A DNA stretch of 64,000 nucleotides from JADHMP01 sp964386915 (GTDB lineage: Bacteria; Bacteroidota; Bacteroidia; Flavobacteriales; Flavobacteriaceae). Below, one piece after another: positions 1 through 7,277 of this stretch (its first letter is position 1; every line of letters starts with the position of its first letter). The notes beneath the pieces were generated by a model. The model did no database searches. It saw only the letters and a program-made list of their open reading frames with translations, and was not told the DNA's origin. The stretch spans positions 79,533 to 143,532 of the forward strand of contig CAYLUQ010000003.1 in NCBI GenBank assembly GCA_964386915.1, written 5' to 3'. The position numbers were made by a program, and so were the translations under genes.

Positions 1-174
1 CACAAACTCGTCTATGCAGTTGTCTAACACTTCTTTTAGGAGAATATAAATGCCGTCGTCTGGAGAGGAACCGTCACCCAGTTTTCCGATATACATACCC
101 GGGCGCATGCGGATGTGTTCTCGCCAATCGAGTGAGCGGATATTGTCTTCGGTATATTGGGTGGCTTCTGGCAT
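1..174 (-). CDS. parE: DNA topoisomerase IV subunit B, N-terminal part (runs off window)
   Basis: The minus strand encodes 58 residues from an ATG at 172-174 to the window edge. They include the GHKL-ATPase opening of type II topoisomerases: IRSLDWREHIRMRPGMYIG, then GDGSSPDDGIYILLKEVLDN, where the Glu and Asn of LKEVLDN belong to the ATP site. The phrasing fits ParE/topoisomerase IV subunit B of Bacteroidota better than GyrB, but only the extreme N-terminus is visible, so that choice is an inference. The protein would pair with ParC to decatenate chromosomes. Its start codon shares the CATG at 172-175 with the start of the divergent gene, leaving no room for an ordinary intergenic promoter; a near-consensus -7 box (TATTTTTA, minus strand, 180-187) lies just upstream. 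Confidence 0.85.
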   Translation of the reverse strand, partial: MPEATQYTEDNIRSLDWREHIRMRPGMYIGKLGDGSSPDDGIYILLKEVLDNCIDEFV

Positions 175-862
175 GGGTATAAAAATAGTGTTTCAACGGC
201 TAAATAGAAAAGGACCCCCGCTAAAGAAATTAACAAATCTAAAGGCAAAATTGTTGAAAGGCTTTGGTTCGGGTGGTGGAGGTGGACTTATTTGGTTGAA
301 CTCTGAATTGAAGAAAGATATCCCGGATTTGAAAATCATTCTGACGGACTTTTACCCCAACATTCCAGCATTCAAATTCACAAAAGAGAAAGCGGACAAC
401 TTTGAAAATGTGGAAAAGTCCGTTGATGCAAGAAGTGTTCCAAATGAATTTAAAGGCCTGAGAACTCAATTTTTATCATTGCACCATTTCAAGCCGAAAG
501 ACGCTAGATTAATTCTTCAAAATGCCATTGACACCGATAGTTCAATTGCCATATTTGAGGGACAAGAAAGAAGTTTTCCAAGTATTTTGGCTATGTTGCT
601 TTCACCCATATCAGTTTTACTAACCACACTGTTTATAAGACCTTTTAAGATTCAACGAATTGTATTTACATATCTTATTCCTATAGTCCCATTATTTGTT
701 CTCTGGGACGGCGTAATTTCCTCTTTGCGAACTTATTCAGTTGAAGAAATGAAAAAACTTGTTGAAAATTTGAACGGAACTGAAACATATGATTGGGAAA
801 TTAATAAATTAAAATCAGGACCAAGCGTAATACTCTATTTGCTTGGCTCTAAAAAACAATAA
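173..862 (+). CDS. SAM-dependent methyltransferase, N-terminally truncated
   Basis: From the ATG at 173 this encodes 229 residues resembling class I SAM methyltransferases. A glycine-rich SAM loop (GFGSGGGGGLIWL, about residues 26-38) is followed by the acidic strand end LTDFYPN, the segment FLSLHHFKPKDARLILQ, and a hydrophobic C-terminal part (LLSPISVLLTTLFIRPF, then YLIPIVPLFVLWDG). That order matches a family whose members, as I recall, carry some 40-60 further residues before the SAM loop. Here they are missing: upstream in frame is only the antisense of parE. The gene therefore looks 5'-truncated by a rearrangement and may be a pseudogene, although the rest is open to a normal stop. The substrate is unknown. 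Confidence 0.6.
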   Translation: MGIKIVFQRLNRKGPPLKKLTNLKAKLLKGFGSGGGGGLIWLNSELKKDIPDLKIILTDFYPNIPAFKFTKEKADNFENVEKSVDARSVPNEFKGLRTQFLSLHHFKPKDARLILQNAIDTDSSIAIFEGQERSFPSILAMLLSPISVLLTTLFIRPFKIQRIVFTYLIPIVPLFVLWDGVISSLRTYSVEEMKKLVENLNGTETYDWEINKLKSGPSVILYLLGSKKQ

Positions 863-869
863 ACATACC

Positions 870-1004
870 TGCTACAACAAAGTGTATAAATTATTGCGGC
901 TGAATTCCTAATCGGAATTCATTGCAATTTGCTATCTTTCGGCTAGGGCGGAAAATTATTACTGATTTTTCGCAACTGCTCATACAAGAGACCCTTGTAG
1001 GCAA
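870..1004. repeat. Long imperfect inverted repeat, cassette-like
   Basis: A left arm at about 870-900 (TGCTACAACAAAGTGTAT, then TTATTGCGGC) is mirrored by a right arm at about 970-1004 (CGCAACTGCTCATACAAG, then CCCTTGTAGGCAAG). Paired blocks are TACAA/TTGTA, GTAT/ATAC and TTGCG/CGCAA. Between them lies a perfect small hairpin, GAATTCC-TAATC-GGAATTC, at 902-920. The shape resembles the imperfect palindromes seen between accessory genes in Bacteroidota and, loosely, integron attC sites. I see no integrase, so its nature is inferred. Confidence 0.45.
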
Positions 1005-1035
1005 GCAATAAATACCTAACATTAACGAATTAAAA

Positions 1036-1521
1036 ATGTATAAAATGAGAATTTCAATTTCAGCCCTAATGTTTATAGTCTCACTATCGGCATTTTCCCA
1101 AGACTCTGCATATCAAGTTTCTTCGTATTTGACAGCAGGTGCCGAAGCACCAAATACACATTACATTGGGGAAGCTTGGCTGAATGCAATTATTCACGAT
1201 GATCCAGAATTAGGTTATAATATCACAAAAGCAACCTTTAAAGCCAACTCAACCTTGGATTGGCACAAACACGCTTCTTCACAAGTTTTAATTATTGTTG
1301 ATGGAGAAGCATATTATCAGGAAAGAGGAAAAGAAGCTGTGATTTTGAAAACAGGCGATATACTCAAATGTGAGAAAGACACGGAACATTGGCATTCTTC
1401 AAGCAAGTTGAATGATGTCACTTATTTAGCTTTATACGGCGGTGGACAACCAACTACTTGGACTGAAGTGGTGACACAAGAATACTATGATGAAGTAGCC
1501 GAAAAACTAAAAAGCAATTGA
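1036..1521 (+). CDS. Secreted cupin-domain protein
   Basis: This 161-residue protein starts with a signal peptide (MRISISALMFIVSLSAFSQ within the first 23 residues). One cupin barrel follows: the first metal motif is WHKHASSQVLIIVDGEAYYQ with two His, and the second is CEKDTEHWHSS. Small single-cupin proteins of this kind include decarboxylase-associated and hydroxynitrile-lyase-like enzymes, but the substrate cannot be read from the sequence. MYK precedes a second Met at residue 4, so the start could be at 1036 or 1045. The gene stands alone behind the inverted repeat at 870-1004, and with the truncated methyltransferase it appears to be an acquired segment. Confidence 0.75.
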   Translation: MYKMRISISALMFIVSLSAFSQDSAYQVSSYLTAGAEAPNTHYIGEAWLNAIIHDDPELGYNITKATFKANSTLDWHKHASSQVLIIVDGEAYYQERGKEAVILKTGDILKCEKDTEHWHSSSKLNDVTYLALYGGGQPTTWTEVVTQEYYDEVAEKLKSN

Positions 1522-1611
1522 CCTTCTAAAACCAATCGTTAGCCTTGCGGTGTTATGGAAGCCCACCCCGCTCTTAAAAGGAGAGATTCTTTTTGTTATG
1601 CTCAATTTTTA

Positions 1612-1619
1612 TATCTTCG
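1612..1619 (+). promoter_or_regulatory. Weak -7-like box upstream of the Dabb gene
   Basis: TATCTTCG matches the Bacteroidota -7 consensus TAnnTTTG at five of its six fixed positions. A TTG lies 16 bases upstream at 1593-1595, a spacing shorter than usual. It would drive the gene starting at 1651. Confidence 0.25.
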
Positions 1620-1650
1620 ACACAAACAAATCAATTTTTAAATAATAATT

Positions 1651-2001
1651 ATGGCTAATGCAACTGCTGCCCCCAAAACCCTTGACGCCAACCTCATTCA
1701 CACCGTCTTTTTTTGGTTAAAAAATCCAGACGATGCTACCGATCGAGCAGCCTTTGAAACGGCCATGGAGAAATTGCGGCAAACCAATCCCCAGGGGCTA
1801 AAAAGCCATTTGGGATGCCCTGCAGCCACCGAAGAACGAGGCGTAGTGGACAGCTCTTTTACCTATTGCTATGTGATGACCTTTGCCAGTGTAGAAGACG
1901 AAATTGCCTATCAAACCGACCCCACCCATTTAGCCTTTATAGAAGAAGCCTCTCATTTATGGGAAAAAGTGGTGGTGTATGATTCAAAATCAATCGCTTA
2001 A
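1651..2001 (+). CDS. Dabb-family (stress-responsive alpha/beta barrel) protein
   Basis: The 116-residue product has the hallmarks of the Dabb ferredoxin-like fold: LIHTVFFWLK at the first strand, a mid-section YCYVMTFASVEDEIAYQTD, and the closing helix HLAFIEEASHLWEKVVVYD. Family members form dimeric barrels and have diverse or unknown roles, including polyketide cyclases and stress proteins; no specific reaction can be assigned. There is no signal peptide. The stop is four bases before the start of the glycosidase gene, so the two are probably co-transcribed. Confidence 0.8.
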   Translation: MANATAAPKTLDANLIHTVFFWLKNPDDATDRAAFETAMEKLRQTNPQGLKSHLGCPAATEERGVVDSSFTYCYVMTFASVEDEIAYQTDPTHLAFIEEASHLWEKVVVYDSKSIA

Positions 2002-2005
2002 TTAT

Positions 2006-3154
2006 ATGAAAACAATAGTTTACACCAAATTAATAGGCAGTTGCTTAACGCTGCTGCTGTTAGCACAATGTCAATCAACCCCCAAAGCGCCACTTGCAGA
2101 ACGCTGGAGTGAAGAACGCGCTTGGGCGTGGCAAGAAAAACACGGCTGGATGGCGGGCACAAACTTCAACCCCAGCACGGCCATAAATCAATTAGAATTT
2201 TGGCAGGAGGACACTTTTGATCCCGAAACCATAGACCGAGAGTTGCAGTGGAGTGCCGAATTGGGCATGAATTTACATAGAGTGTATTTGCACAACCTCC
2301 TTTGGGAACAAGACTCATTAGGCTTTTTAAAACGTTTAGATCACTATTTAAACTTGGCCGACAGCAAGGGTATTAAAACCCTTTTTGTGCTCTTAGACGA
2401 TGTTTGGCATCCAATTCCCAAATTGGGTAAACAACCCGAACCAATTCCTTTTGTGCACAATTCGGGATGGGTACAAGCGCCTGGAGCAGAAATTTTAGGC
2501 GACAGTTTGCGCCACGGAGAAGTTAAAAAATATATTAAAGGGGTGCTAACTCATTTTGCCAATGATGAACGTGTGGTGGCCTGGGATCTCTACAACGAAC
2601 CCGACAATGTGGCCAATCAAGAAGGTCGCGGTGAATTGGAGGTAAAAAATAAACACCTCTATTCCATGTCGTTGTTAAAGAAAGTATTCCGTTGGGCCCG
2701 AGAAGTCAATCCTTCGCAACCCCTCACCGTGGGGCCTTGGAAGGGCGATTATAAAAAATGGGGGACGCTAGACAGCCTGCCACCCATTGATCGTTTTGCC
2801 TTGTCTCATTCTGACGTAATTTCCTTTCATGCATATGATGGCAATATAGAAGACGTTAGAGGTAAAATTGAACAACTGGAAAAATACAACCGTCCCCTAC
2901 TCTGCACCGAATATTTGGCACGTGGTGGTGGCAACACCTTTCAAACCATGCTTCCTTTGTTTAAAGAAAAACAAGTGGCTGCCATCAACTGGGGATTTGT
3001 AGCCGGAAAGACCAACACGGCATTTCCGTGGGTATCTTGGACCGAAAAATTTGATTCGCTGCCAAAAGTATGGCATCACGATATTTATTTGCCCGATAAA
3101 ACACCTTTTGATCCGGAAGAAATCACCTTTCTAAAAGCTACCTTAGGTCGCTAG
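2006..3154 (+). CDS. Clan GH-A glycoside hydrolase lipoprotein (cellulase/mannanase-like)
   Basis: The 382-residue product opens with a lipoprotein signal (LLLLAQC, lipidated Cys near residue 22). A TIM-barrel hydrolase follows with AWDLYNEPDN, where Glu198 would be the acid/base, and PLLCTEYLARGG, where Glu302 would be the nucleophile. The NEP and late T-E-Y motifs are those of clan GH-A (GH5-like). The protein is probably anchored at the outer membrane and acts on beta-linked polysaccharide, but specificity is not readable. I chose ATG 2006 over the ATG at 1979 because the latter lies inside the preceding gene and the lipoprotein signal begins here. The stop overlaps the convergent downstream gene by four bases. 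Confidence 0.8.
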   Translation: MKTIVYTKLIGSCLTLLLLAQCQSTPKAPLAERWSEERAWAWQEKHGWMAGTNFNPSTAINQLEFWQEDTFDPETIDRELQWSAELGMNLHRVYLHNLLWEQDSLGFLKRLDHYLNLADSKGIKTLFVLLDDVWHPIPKLGKQPEPIPFVHNSGWVQAPGAEILGDSLRHGEVKKYIKGVLTHFANDERVVAWDLYNEPDNVANQEGRGELEVKNKHLYSMSLLKKVFRWAREVNPSQPLTVGPWKGDYKKWGTLDSLPPIDRFALSHSDVISFHAYDGNIEDVRGKIEQLEKYNRPLLCTEYLARGGGNTFQTMLPLFKEKQVAAINWGFVAGKTNTAFPWVSWTEKFDSLPKVWHHDIYLPDKTPFDPEEITFLKATLGR

Positions 3155-3798
3155 TACAATCGAAAGGTTGTGGCTTTTGCCAGTCCATATAAGGCTAGCC
3201 AATAGCTGCCCAAAACCCAAAACGACTCCCAAGGTAAGGGAGCCACAAATTTATTGTAGCCCAACAAACTGTCAGACAGCATAAAACACAAAGCACCCAC
3301 AGCCAAAAGGGCTGTGGGTTTGTTTTTATGTTTAAAATAGGCTCCTACCCCCTGCCAAACCATAAAGGCTATGGCTAGCATGTAGCCCAAAACAGGTAGT
3401 TGTAGCGTTCCTAAATGAGGATATAAGAGGACAAAAACAAGAACCGCAACGCACAATACTCCAGCCAAAACCCCTAGTGATTTAGAAAACCCAAAAGTAT
3501 TGCTAAAAGTGTAGGCAAAAAGAAGGTGCGCAACTAAAAAAGCACCCAGACCAAACAAAAAGAAATGATCCCAAAGCAAAAAAACATCGCCAACCAAACA
3601 AAAGAACAAGCCCGTTACCATACCCCTACGAAATGCTCTTGGGGCAGATGCCCATGAACTTAGGGGAAGCAATAGGAGCAGTATTGTGGTTAAGGGCTTT
3701 AGCCCCATAAACCAAATTGAGCCTTGCCATTTGCTGAAAATAGCCAAAAAAGCCACACTAAAAATCAGCAATCCATAGGTTCGTTTTATAAAATGCAT
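3151..3798 (-). CDS. YhhN/TMEM86 family (lysoplasmalogenase-like) membrane protein
   Basis: From the Met at 3796-3798 this encodes 215 residues with about eight hydrophobic helices. Two family signatures are visible: LFFCLVGDVFLLW and ALCFMLSDSLLGYNKF, whose acidic residues sit within membrane segments. YhhN-family proteins include lysoplasmalogenases that cleave the vinyl-ether bond of lysoplasmalogens; whether this bacterium has such lipids is unknown. A longer in-frame start at 3948 adds 50 residues that look unlike protein of this family, so I prefer the shorter form. The gene is convergent with the glycosidase gene. Confidence 0.75.
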   Translation of the reverse strand: MHFIKRTYGLLIFSVAFLAIFSKWQGSIWFMGLKPLTTILLLLLPLSSWASAPRAFRRGMVTGLFFCLVGDVFLLWDHFFLFGLGAFLVAHLLFAYTFSNTFGFSKSLGVLAGVLCVAVLVFVLLYPHLGTLQLPVLGYMLAIAFMVWQGVGAYFKHKNKPTALLAVGALCFMLSDSLLGYNKFVAPLPWESFWVLGSYWLALYGLAKATTFRLY

Positions 3799-3964
3799 GC
3801 CCTTTTTGGAGTTTAAGGTAATGATTTTGATATAATTATAATTCCTAAAGGTTGTTAAACTGAGCAAATAACTGTTTTGTTTTAAAAAGATATACCAAGG
3901 ATAATAGCATTGCGTCTCTTCTTTATTAAAATAATCAAAAAGACCCAAAAAGGTTAAAAAATAG

Positions 3965-3972
3965 TATATTTG
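3965..3972 (+). promoter_or_regulatory. -7 promoter box ahead of the ppk2 pair
   Basis: TATATTTG is an exact match to the Bacteroidota -7 consensus TAnnTTTG. It sits 67 bases before the ATG at 4039, which supports that ATG rather than a start at 4131 as the original start of the first ppk2 gene. Confidence 0.45.
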
Positions 3973-4038
3973 AAAAAAGCATAGCGTTACACCCTACGCA
4001 CTCCTTTGCCAAAACTCCAAAAACCTCAAATTGCCCCT

Positions 4039-4130
4039 ATGCCTTTTAGTCCCCAACACCTCCAAAAAGCCCAATCCAGAAAAGATTTAATTCAAATTGC
4101 CCAAGAAGAAAACATTCCGGTGGAAAAGCC
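4039..4130 (+). other. Out-of-frame 5' part of the first ppk2 gene
   Basis: From ATG 4039 the sequence reads MPFSPQHLQKAQSRKDLIQ, then IAQEENIPVEK, which aligns with the N-terminus of the neighbouring paralogue (MPTPQFSPEEMALFNSK, then LLKRKKLNPQKV). The frame is lost at a run of four A residues at 4124-4127: one additional A would join it to the frame of the gene body (EKALEKVNYEEEL) and give a 282-residue protein. This is therefore a probable single-base deletion or assembly error. Confidence 0.65.
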
Positions 4131-4886
4131 TTGGAAAAAGTCAACTATGAAGAAGAGTTAGCACTTTTACAATCTGAACTGGTAAACTTACAGCAATGGA
4201 TAGCCGAAAAGAAAATGCGAGTGGCTGTCTTATTTGAAGGGCGAGATGCCTCTGGCAAAGGCGGTTCCATCAAACGATTTAAAGAGCATTTAAATCCGCG
4301 AACAGCCCGGGTAGTTGCCCTCACCAAACCAACCAATGTGGAACGGGGACAATGGTATTTTAGACGCTACATTAGAGTATTGCCTAACCCAGGAGAATTG
4401 GTCTTTTTTGACCGGAGTTGGTATAACCGTGCCGTGGTAGAACCCGTTATGGGATTTTGTACACCCGAACAATACAGCACCTTTATGATGCAAGTGCCCG
4501 AATTTGAACATTTGCTTTATGAAGACCACCTAAAAATCATCAAATTTTGGTTTTCTATTTCAAAAGAAGAACAGAAAAAGCGCTTTGATTCCCGCCTACA
4601 AAACCCCCTCAAAGGCTGGAAATTTAGTCCCGTTGATCAAAAAGGGCAAAGTCTCTGGAAAGACTATACACATTATAAAGAACAAATGCTGAGTAAAACC
4701 CACACCAATTTTTCCCCTTGGGTCATTGTAAAAGCCAACAATAAGAAACAAGCACGCTTAGAAAGCATCCGCTATGTGCTCTCTCAATTTGACTATCCTG
4801 GCAAAGGAGATGCCAAAACCTGCCTGCTCCCCGATCCTAATATTGTGATGCGCTATCACAGAAGCATTGTGCAACTAGACGTTTAA
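4131..4886 (+). CDS. ppk2: Polyphosphate kinase 2 family protein, copy 1 (5' frameshift)
   Basis: The in-frame body (251 residues, formally from a TTG) is a complete PPK2 catalytic domain. The Walker A loop is FEGRDASGKGGSIKRF (residues 35-50) and the second motif FFDRSWYNRAVVEPVMGF starts at residue 92. A lid-region segment (WKFSPVDQKGQSLWKDY) and the C-terminal PWVIVKANNKKQARLESI follow. PPK2 enzymes transfer phosphate between polyphosphate and nucleotides; direction and nucleotide class cannot be set here. The original N-terminus lies at 4039-4130 in another frame. Translation from the TTG would drop the start of the helical N-terminus but keep every catalytic motif. The stop is 11 bases before copy 2. 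Confidence 0.85.
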   Translation: MEKVNYEEELALLQSELVNLQQWIAEKKMRVAVLFEGRDASGKGGSIKRFKEHLNPRTARVVALTKPTNVERGQWYFRRYIRVLPNPGELVFFDRSWYNRAVVEPVMGFCTPEQYSTFMMQVPEFEHLLYEDHLKIIKFWFSISKEEQKKRFDSRLQNPLKGWKFSPVDQKGQSLWKDYTHYKEQMLSKTHTNFSPWVIVKANNKKQARLESIRYVLSQFDYPGKGDAKTCLLPDPNIVMRYHRSIVQLDV

Positions 4887-4897
4887 ATTTTAATGCT

Positions 4898-5680
4898 ATG
4901 CCTACACCCCAATTTAGCCCAGAAGAAATGGCTTTGTTCAATTCTAAACTTGGATACTATACCCTTTTAAAACGAAAAAAATTGAATCCTCAAAAAGTAT
5001 TGGAAGAATTGCATTATTACACGACACTGCGAAACTATCAAGAAGAATTGATCAAACTTCAAAATTGGGTCATAGACCGGCAAGAAAAAGTAGTGGTGGT
5101 GTTTGAAGGGCGTGATGCTGCCGGAAAAGGGGGTGCCATTAGACGGATTACCGAATATATCAATCCCCGACACTATCGGATTGTAGCGCTAAACATTCCT
5201 AGCGAAGATGAACGAAATCAATGGTTTTTTCAGCGCTATATCAATCATTTACCCAAACCTGGAGAAATTGTATTTTTTGACCGTAGTTGGTATAATCGAG
5301 CGGTGGTGGAACCGGTAAACGGCTTTTGTACAGCAGCAGAATATGAGCGATTTATGTCCCAAGTCAACGACTTTGAACGTATGCTCGTTGAATCTAACAT
5401 TTATTATATCAAATTTTATTTTTCAATCTCTAAAGAAGAACAAGCTTCACGCTTTGCGGAAATTAAATCCAACCCGCTTAAACGATGGAAAATAACCCCT
5501 GTAGATGAAAAGGCACAAGAACTTTGGGATGAGTATACGCGCTATAAAAAAAGAATGCATAAAGCCACCCATACCCCAATAGCCCCTTGGATAATTATTG
5601 AAGCCAACAAAAAAACAGAAGCCCGTATAAAAGCCATTTCACATATTTTGAACGTGGTGGTGCCCTATACTAAAGATTAA
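4898..5680 (+). CDS. ppk2: Polyphosphate kinase 2 family protein, copy 2
   Basis: The 260-residue product is an intact PPK2. Walker A is FEGRDAAGKGGAIRRI (residues 69-84), the second motif is FFDRSWYNRAVVEP with Asp128, and the conserved WKITPVDEKAQELWDEY and PWIIIEANKKTEARIKAI follow. It is clearly paralogous to the upstream gene but diverged along its whole length, so the pair is an old tandem duplication and not a recent repeat. Being 11 bases downstream it shares the promoter at 3965. The pair may divide work between nucleotide monophosphates and diphosphates, or between synthesis and use; that is inference. Confidence 0.9.
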   Translation: MPTPQFSPEEMALFNSKLGYYTLLKRKKLNPQKVLEELHYYTTLRNYQEELIKLQNWVIDRQEKVVVVFEGRDAAGKGGAIRRITEYINPRHYRIVALNIPSEDERNQWFFQRYINHLPKPGEIVFFDRSWYNRAVVEPVNGFCTAAEYERFMSQVNDFERMLVESNIYYIKFYFSISKEEQASRFAEIKSNPLKRWKITPVDEKAQELWDEYTRYKKRMHKATHTPIAPWIIIEANKKTEARIKAISHILNVVVPYTKD

Positions 5681-5756
5681 AATATCAAAAAATATCCCTA
5701 ACCTTCCCTATTTGCATCAGTATGCGTATACTTGCTGTGAAAGTTTATAGTGCCAA

Positions 5757-7196
5757 ATGAAAAAGTTTCTTTTCTTTTTATTTCTTCTAATCTTTGTTGG
5801 TTGCCAAAAAGAAGATCCCGCTCTTGAAGAAGAACAAAACAGCAAACCTGCAGAAGCTCAAACTACGAGTGCCTTGCCCTATTTTGAAATCACCACCGCT
5901 GTAGCTATAGAAAATGAGCCCAAAGTGCCGGGTTTGATGAAAATTTACAAAAAAGACAGCTTAGTTCTAGAGCACCCCATCGGCATTGAATACAGAGGGT
6001 CAACCTCTTTCCGTTTGAGCGATAAAAAATCATATGGAATAGAAACTTGGGATGAAAATGGCGAAGATGTAAGCCTGAGTTTGTTGGGATTTCCCGAAGA
6101 AGAAGATTGGATTCTAACCGGCCACGTATTTCGTGCCAGTGAAAACAGAATTTTTGATCCCACCCTTATGCGCCATTATGTGGGTTATGAACTCTACAGG
6201 CAAATGGGGCGCTATGCCAGTCGTTGTGAATTTGTAGAAGTGTCTGTTAACGGTAGCTATGAGGGGGTTTATGTTTTTATGGAAAAACTCAAACGCGATA
6301 AAAACAGAATTGATATTGCAAAACTCAAACCCGATGAAAACGATGCTGATAATATTGGTGGGGGCTATCTCCTAAAAATTGATAAAACGGCCGGTGGTGA
6401 TGTGGCCCCTGCGGGTGCTCCCCTCTCCTATTTTGAATCCAATTGGCAAGATGATGCCCGCTATAATGAAAACATTAGTTTTCGTTCTGCCTATGGCACC
6501 AATCAAACCGTTTTAGACTTTGTGCCTTTTCAAAGTCCCTATCATGCCCAACAACATTTGGAAACCTATTTTTTATATGAATATCCCAAAGCCGAAGACC
6601 TATCGGAGCCCCAAAAGGCCTATATTCAAAATTATATTCACGCCTTTGAAACCGCCCTATTAGAAGATGATTTTAGCAGCCCCGAAAGAACCTATACCAA
6701 TTATATTGACCTGCCCAGCTTTGTTGACTATTTTCTCCTCAATGAATTGGTACGCAATATGGATGCTTATCGCTTAAGTACGTATTTGCATAAAGATTTA
6801 GAGGGTAAATTACAAATGGGGCCGGTTTGGGATTTGAATATTGGCTATACTGATGATCGTATTCCGCTAGACGAGTGGATTGTTAACTACAACAACTACC
6901 AGCCTCAAGACCCGTGGCTAGTGCCCTTTTGGTGGCCTCGTTTACTCACCGATCCAATTTTTGTTAGTGCCCTAAAGGAGCGCTGGAAAAGCCTTAGAAA
7001 CGGAGTGTTCACCATCGATAAAGTGACCGGACTGGTGGCTAACACGGCCTTCTATTTACAAGAAAACGGAGCTGTGCAACGCAATTACGAACGTTGGACA
7101 GGTATTGCGGTAAACTATTTTGAAGAAATTACCAGCATGAACAACTATCTAGCCTATCGACTAACTTGGATGGATGAGGCTTTAGAAAAGTTATAA
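5757..7196 (+). CDS. CotH kinase family lipoprotein
   Basis: The 479-residue product begins with a clear lipoprotein signal (FLFFLFLLIFVGC, lipidated Cys16) and an acidic linker. The rest follows the CotH pattern: GIEYRGSTSFRLSDKKSYGI, WILTGHVFRASENRIFDPTL, CEFVEVSVNGSYEGVYVFME, then KLKRDKNRIDI, and later MGPVWDLNIGY. CotH proteins are atypical kinases; the Bacillus spore-coat member phosphorylates coat proteins. Bacteroidota carry many surface lipoprotein versions whose substrates are mostly unknown, and an exported protein's phosphate donor is unclear. It stands alone, 76 bases after the ppk2 pair. Confidence 0.8.
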   Translation: MKKFLFFLFLLIFVGCQKEDPALEEEQNSKPAEAQTTSALPYFEITTAVAIENEPKVPGLMKIYKKDSLVLEHPIGIEYRGSTSFRLSDKKSYGIETWDENGEDVSLSLLGFPEEEDWILTGHVFRASENRIFDPTLMRHYVGYELYRQMGRYASRCEFVEVSVNGSYEGVYVFMEKLKRDKNRIDIAKLKPDENDADNIGGGYLLKIDKTAGGDVAPAGAPLSYFESNWQDDARYNENISFRSAYGTNQTVLDFVPFQSPYHAQQHLETYFLYEYPKAEDLSEPQKAYIQNYIHAFETALLEDDFSSPERTYTNYIDLPSFVDYFLLNELVRNMDAYRLSTYLHKDLEGKLQMGPVWDLNIGYTDDRIPLDEWIVNYNNYQPQDPWLVPFWWPRLLTDPIFVSALKERWKSLRNGVFTIDKVTGLVANTAFYLQENGAVQRNYERWTGIAVNYFEEITSMNNYLAYRLTWMDEALEKL

Positions 7197-7222
7197 ATTT
7201 TAAAGAATATAAAGTCGATGCC

Positions 7223-7230
7223 TAATTTTG
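7223..7230 (+). promoter_or_regulatory. -7 promoter box ahead of the TylF-like gene
   Basis: TAATTTTG matches TAnnTTTG exactly and lies 47 bases before the start at 7278. No clear -33 TTG was seen at the usual distance. Confidence 0.35.
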
Positions 7231-7277
7231 AAAAATCTAAACAAATGGTTTTAGCCAATTTTTTTTAGACTCAAATC

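Noticed and set aside
50..172. In-frame upstream extension of the methyltransferase reading frame
   Set aside because: It is the exact antisense of the conserved parE N-terminus, so it is not coding on the plus strand.
4131..5680. Tandem ppk2 genes as a recent duplication or repeat
   Set aside because: The two copies differ throughout at both nucleotide and protein level, so they are old paralogues.
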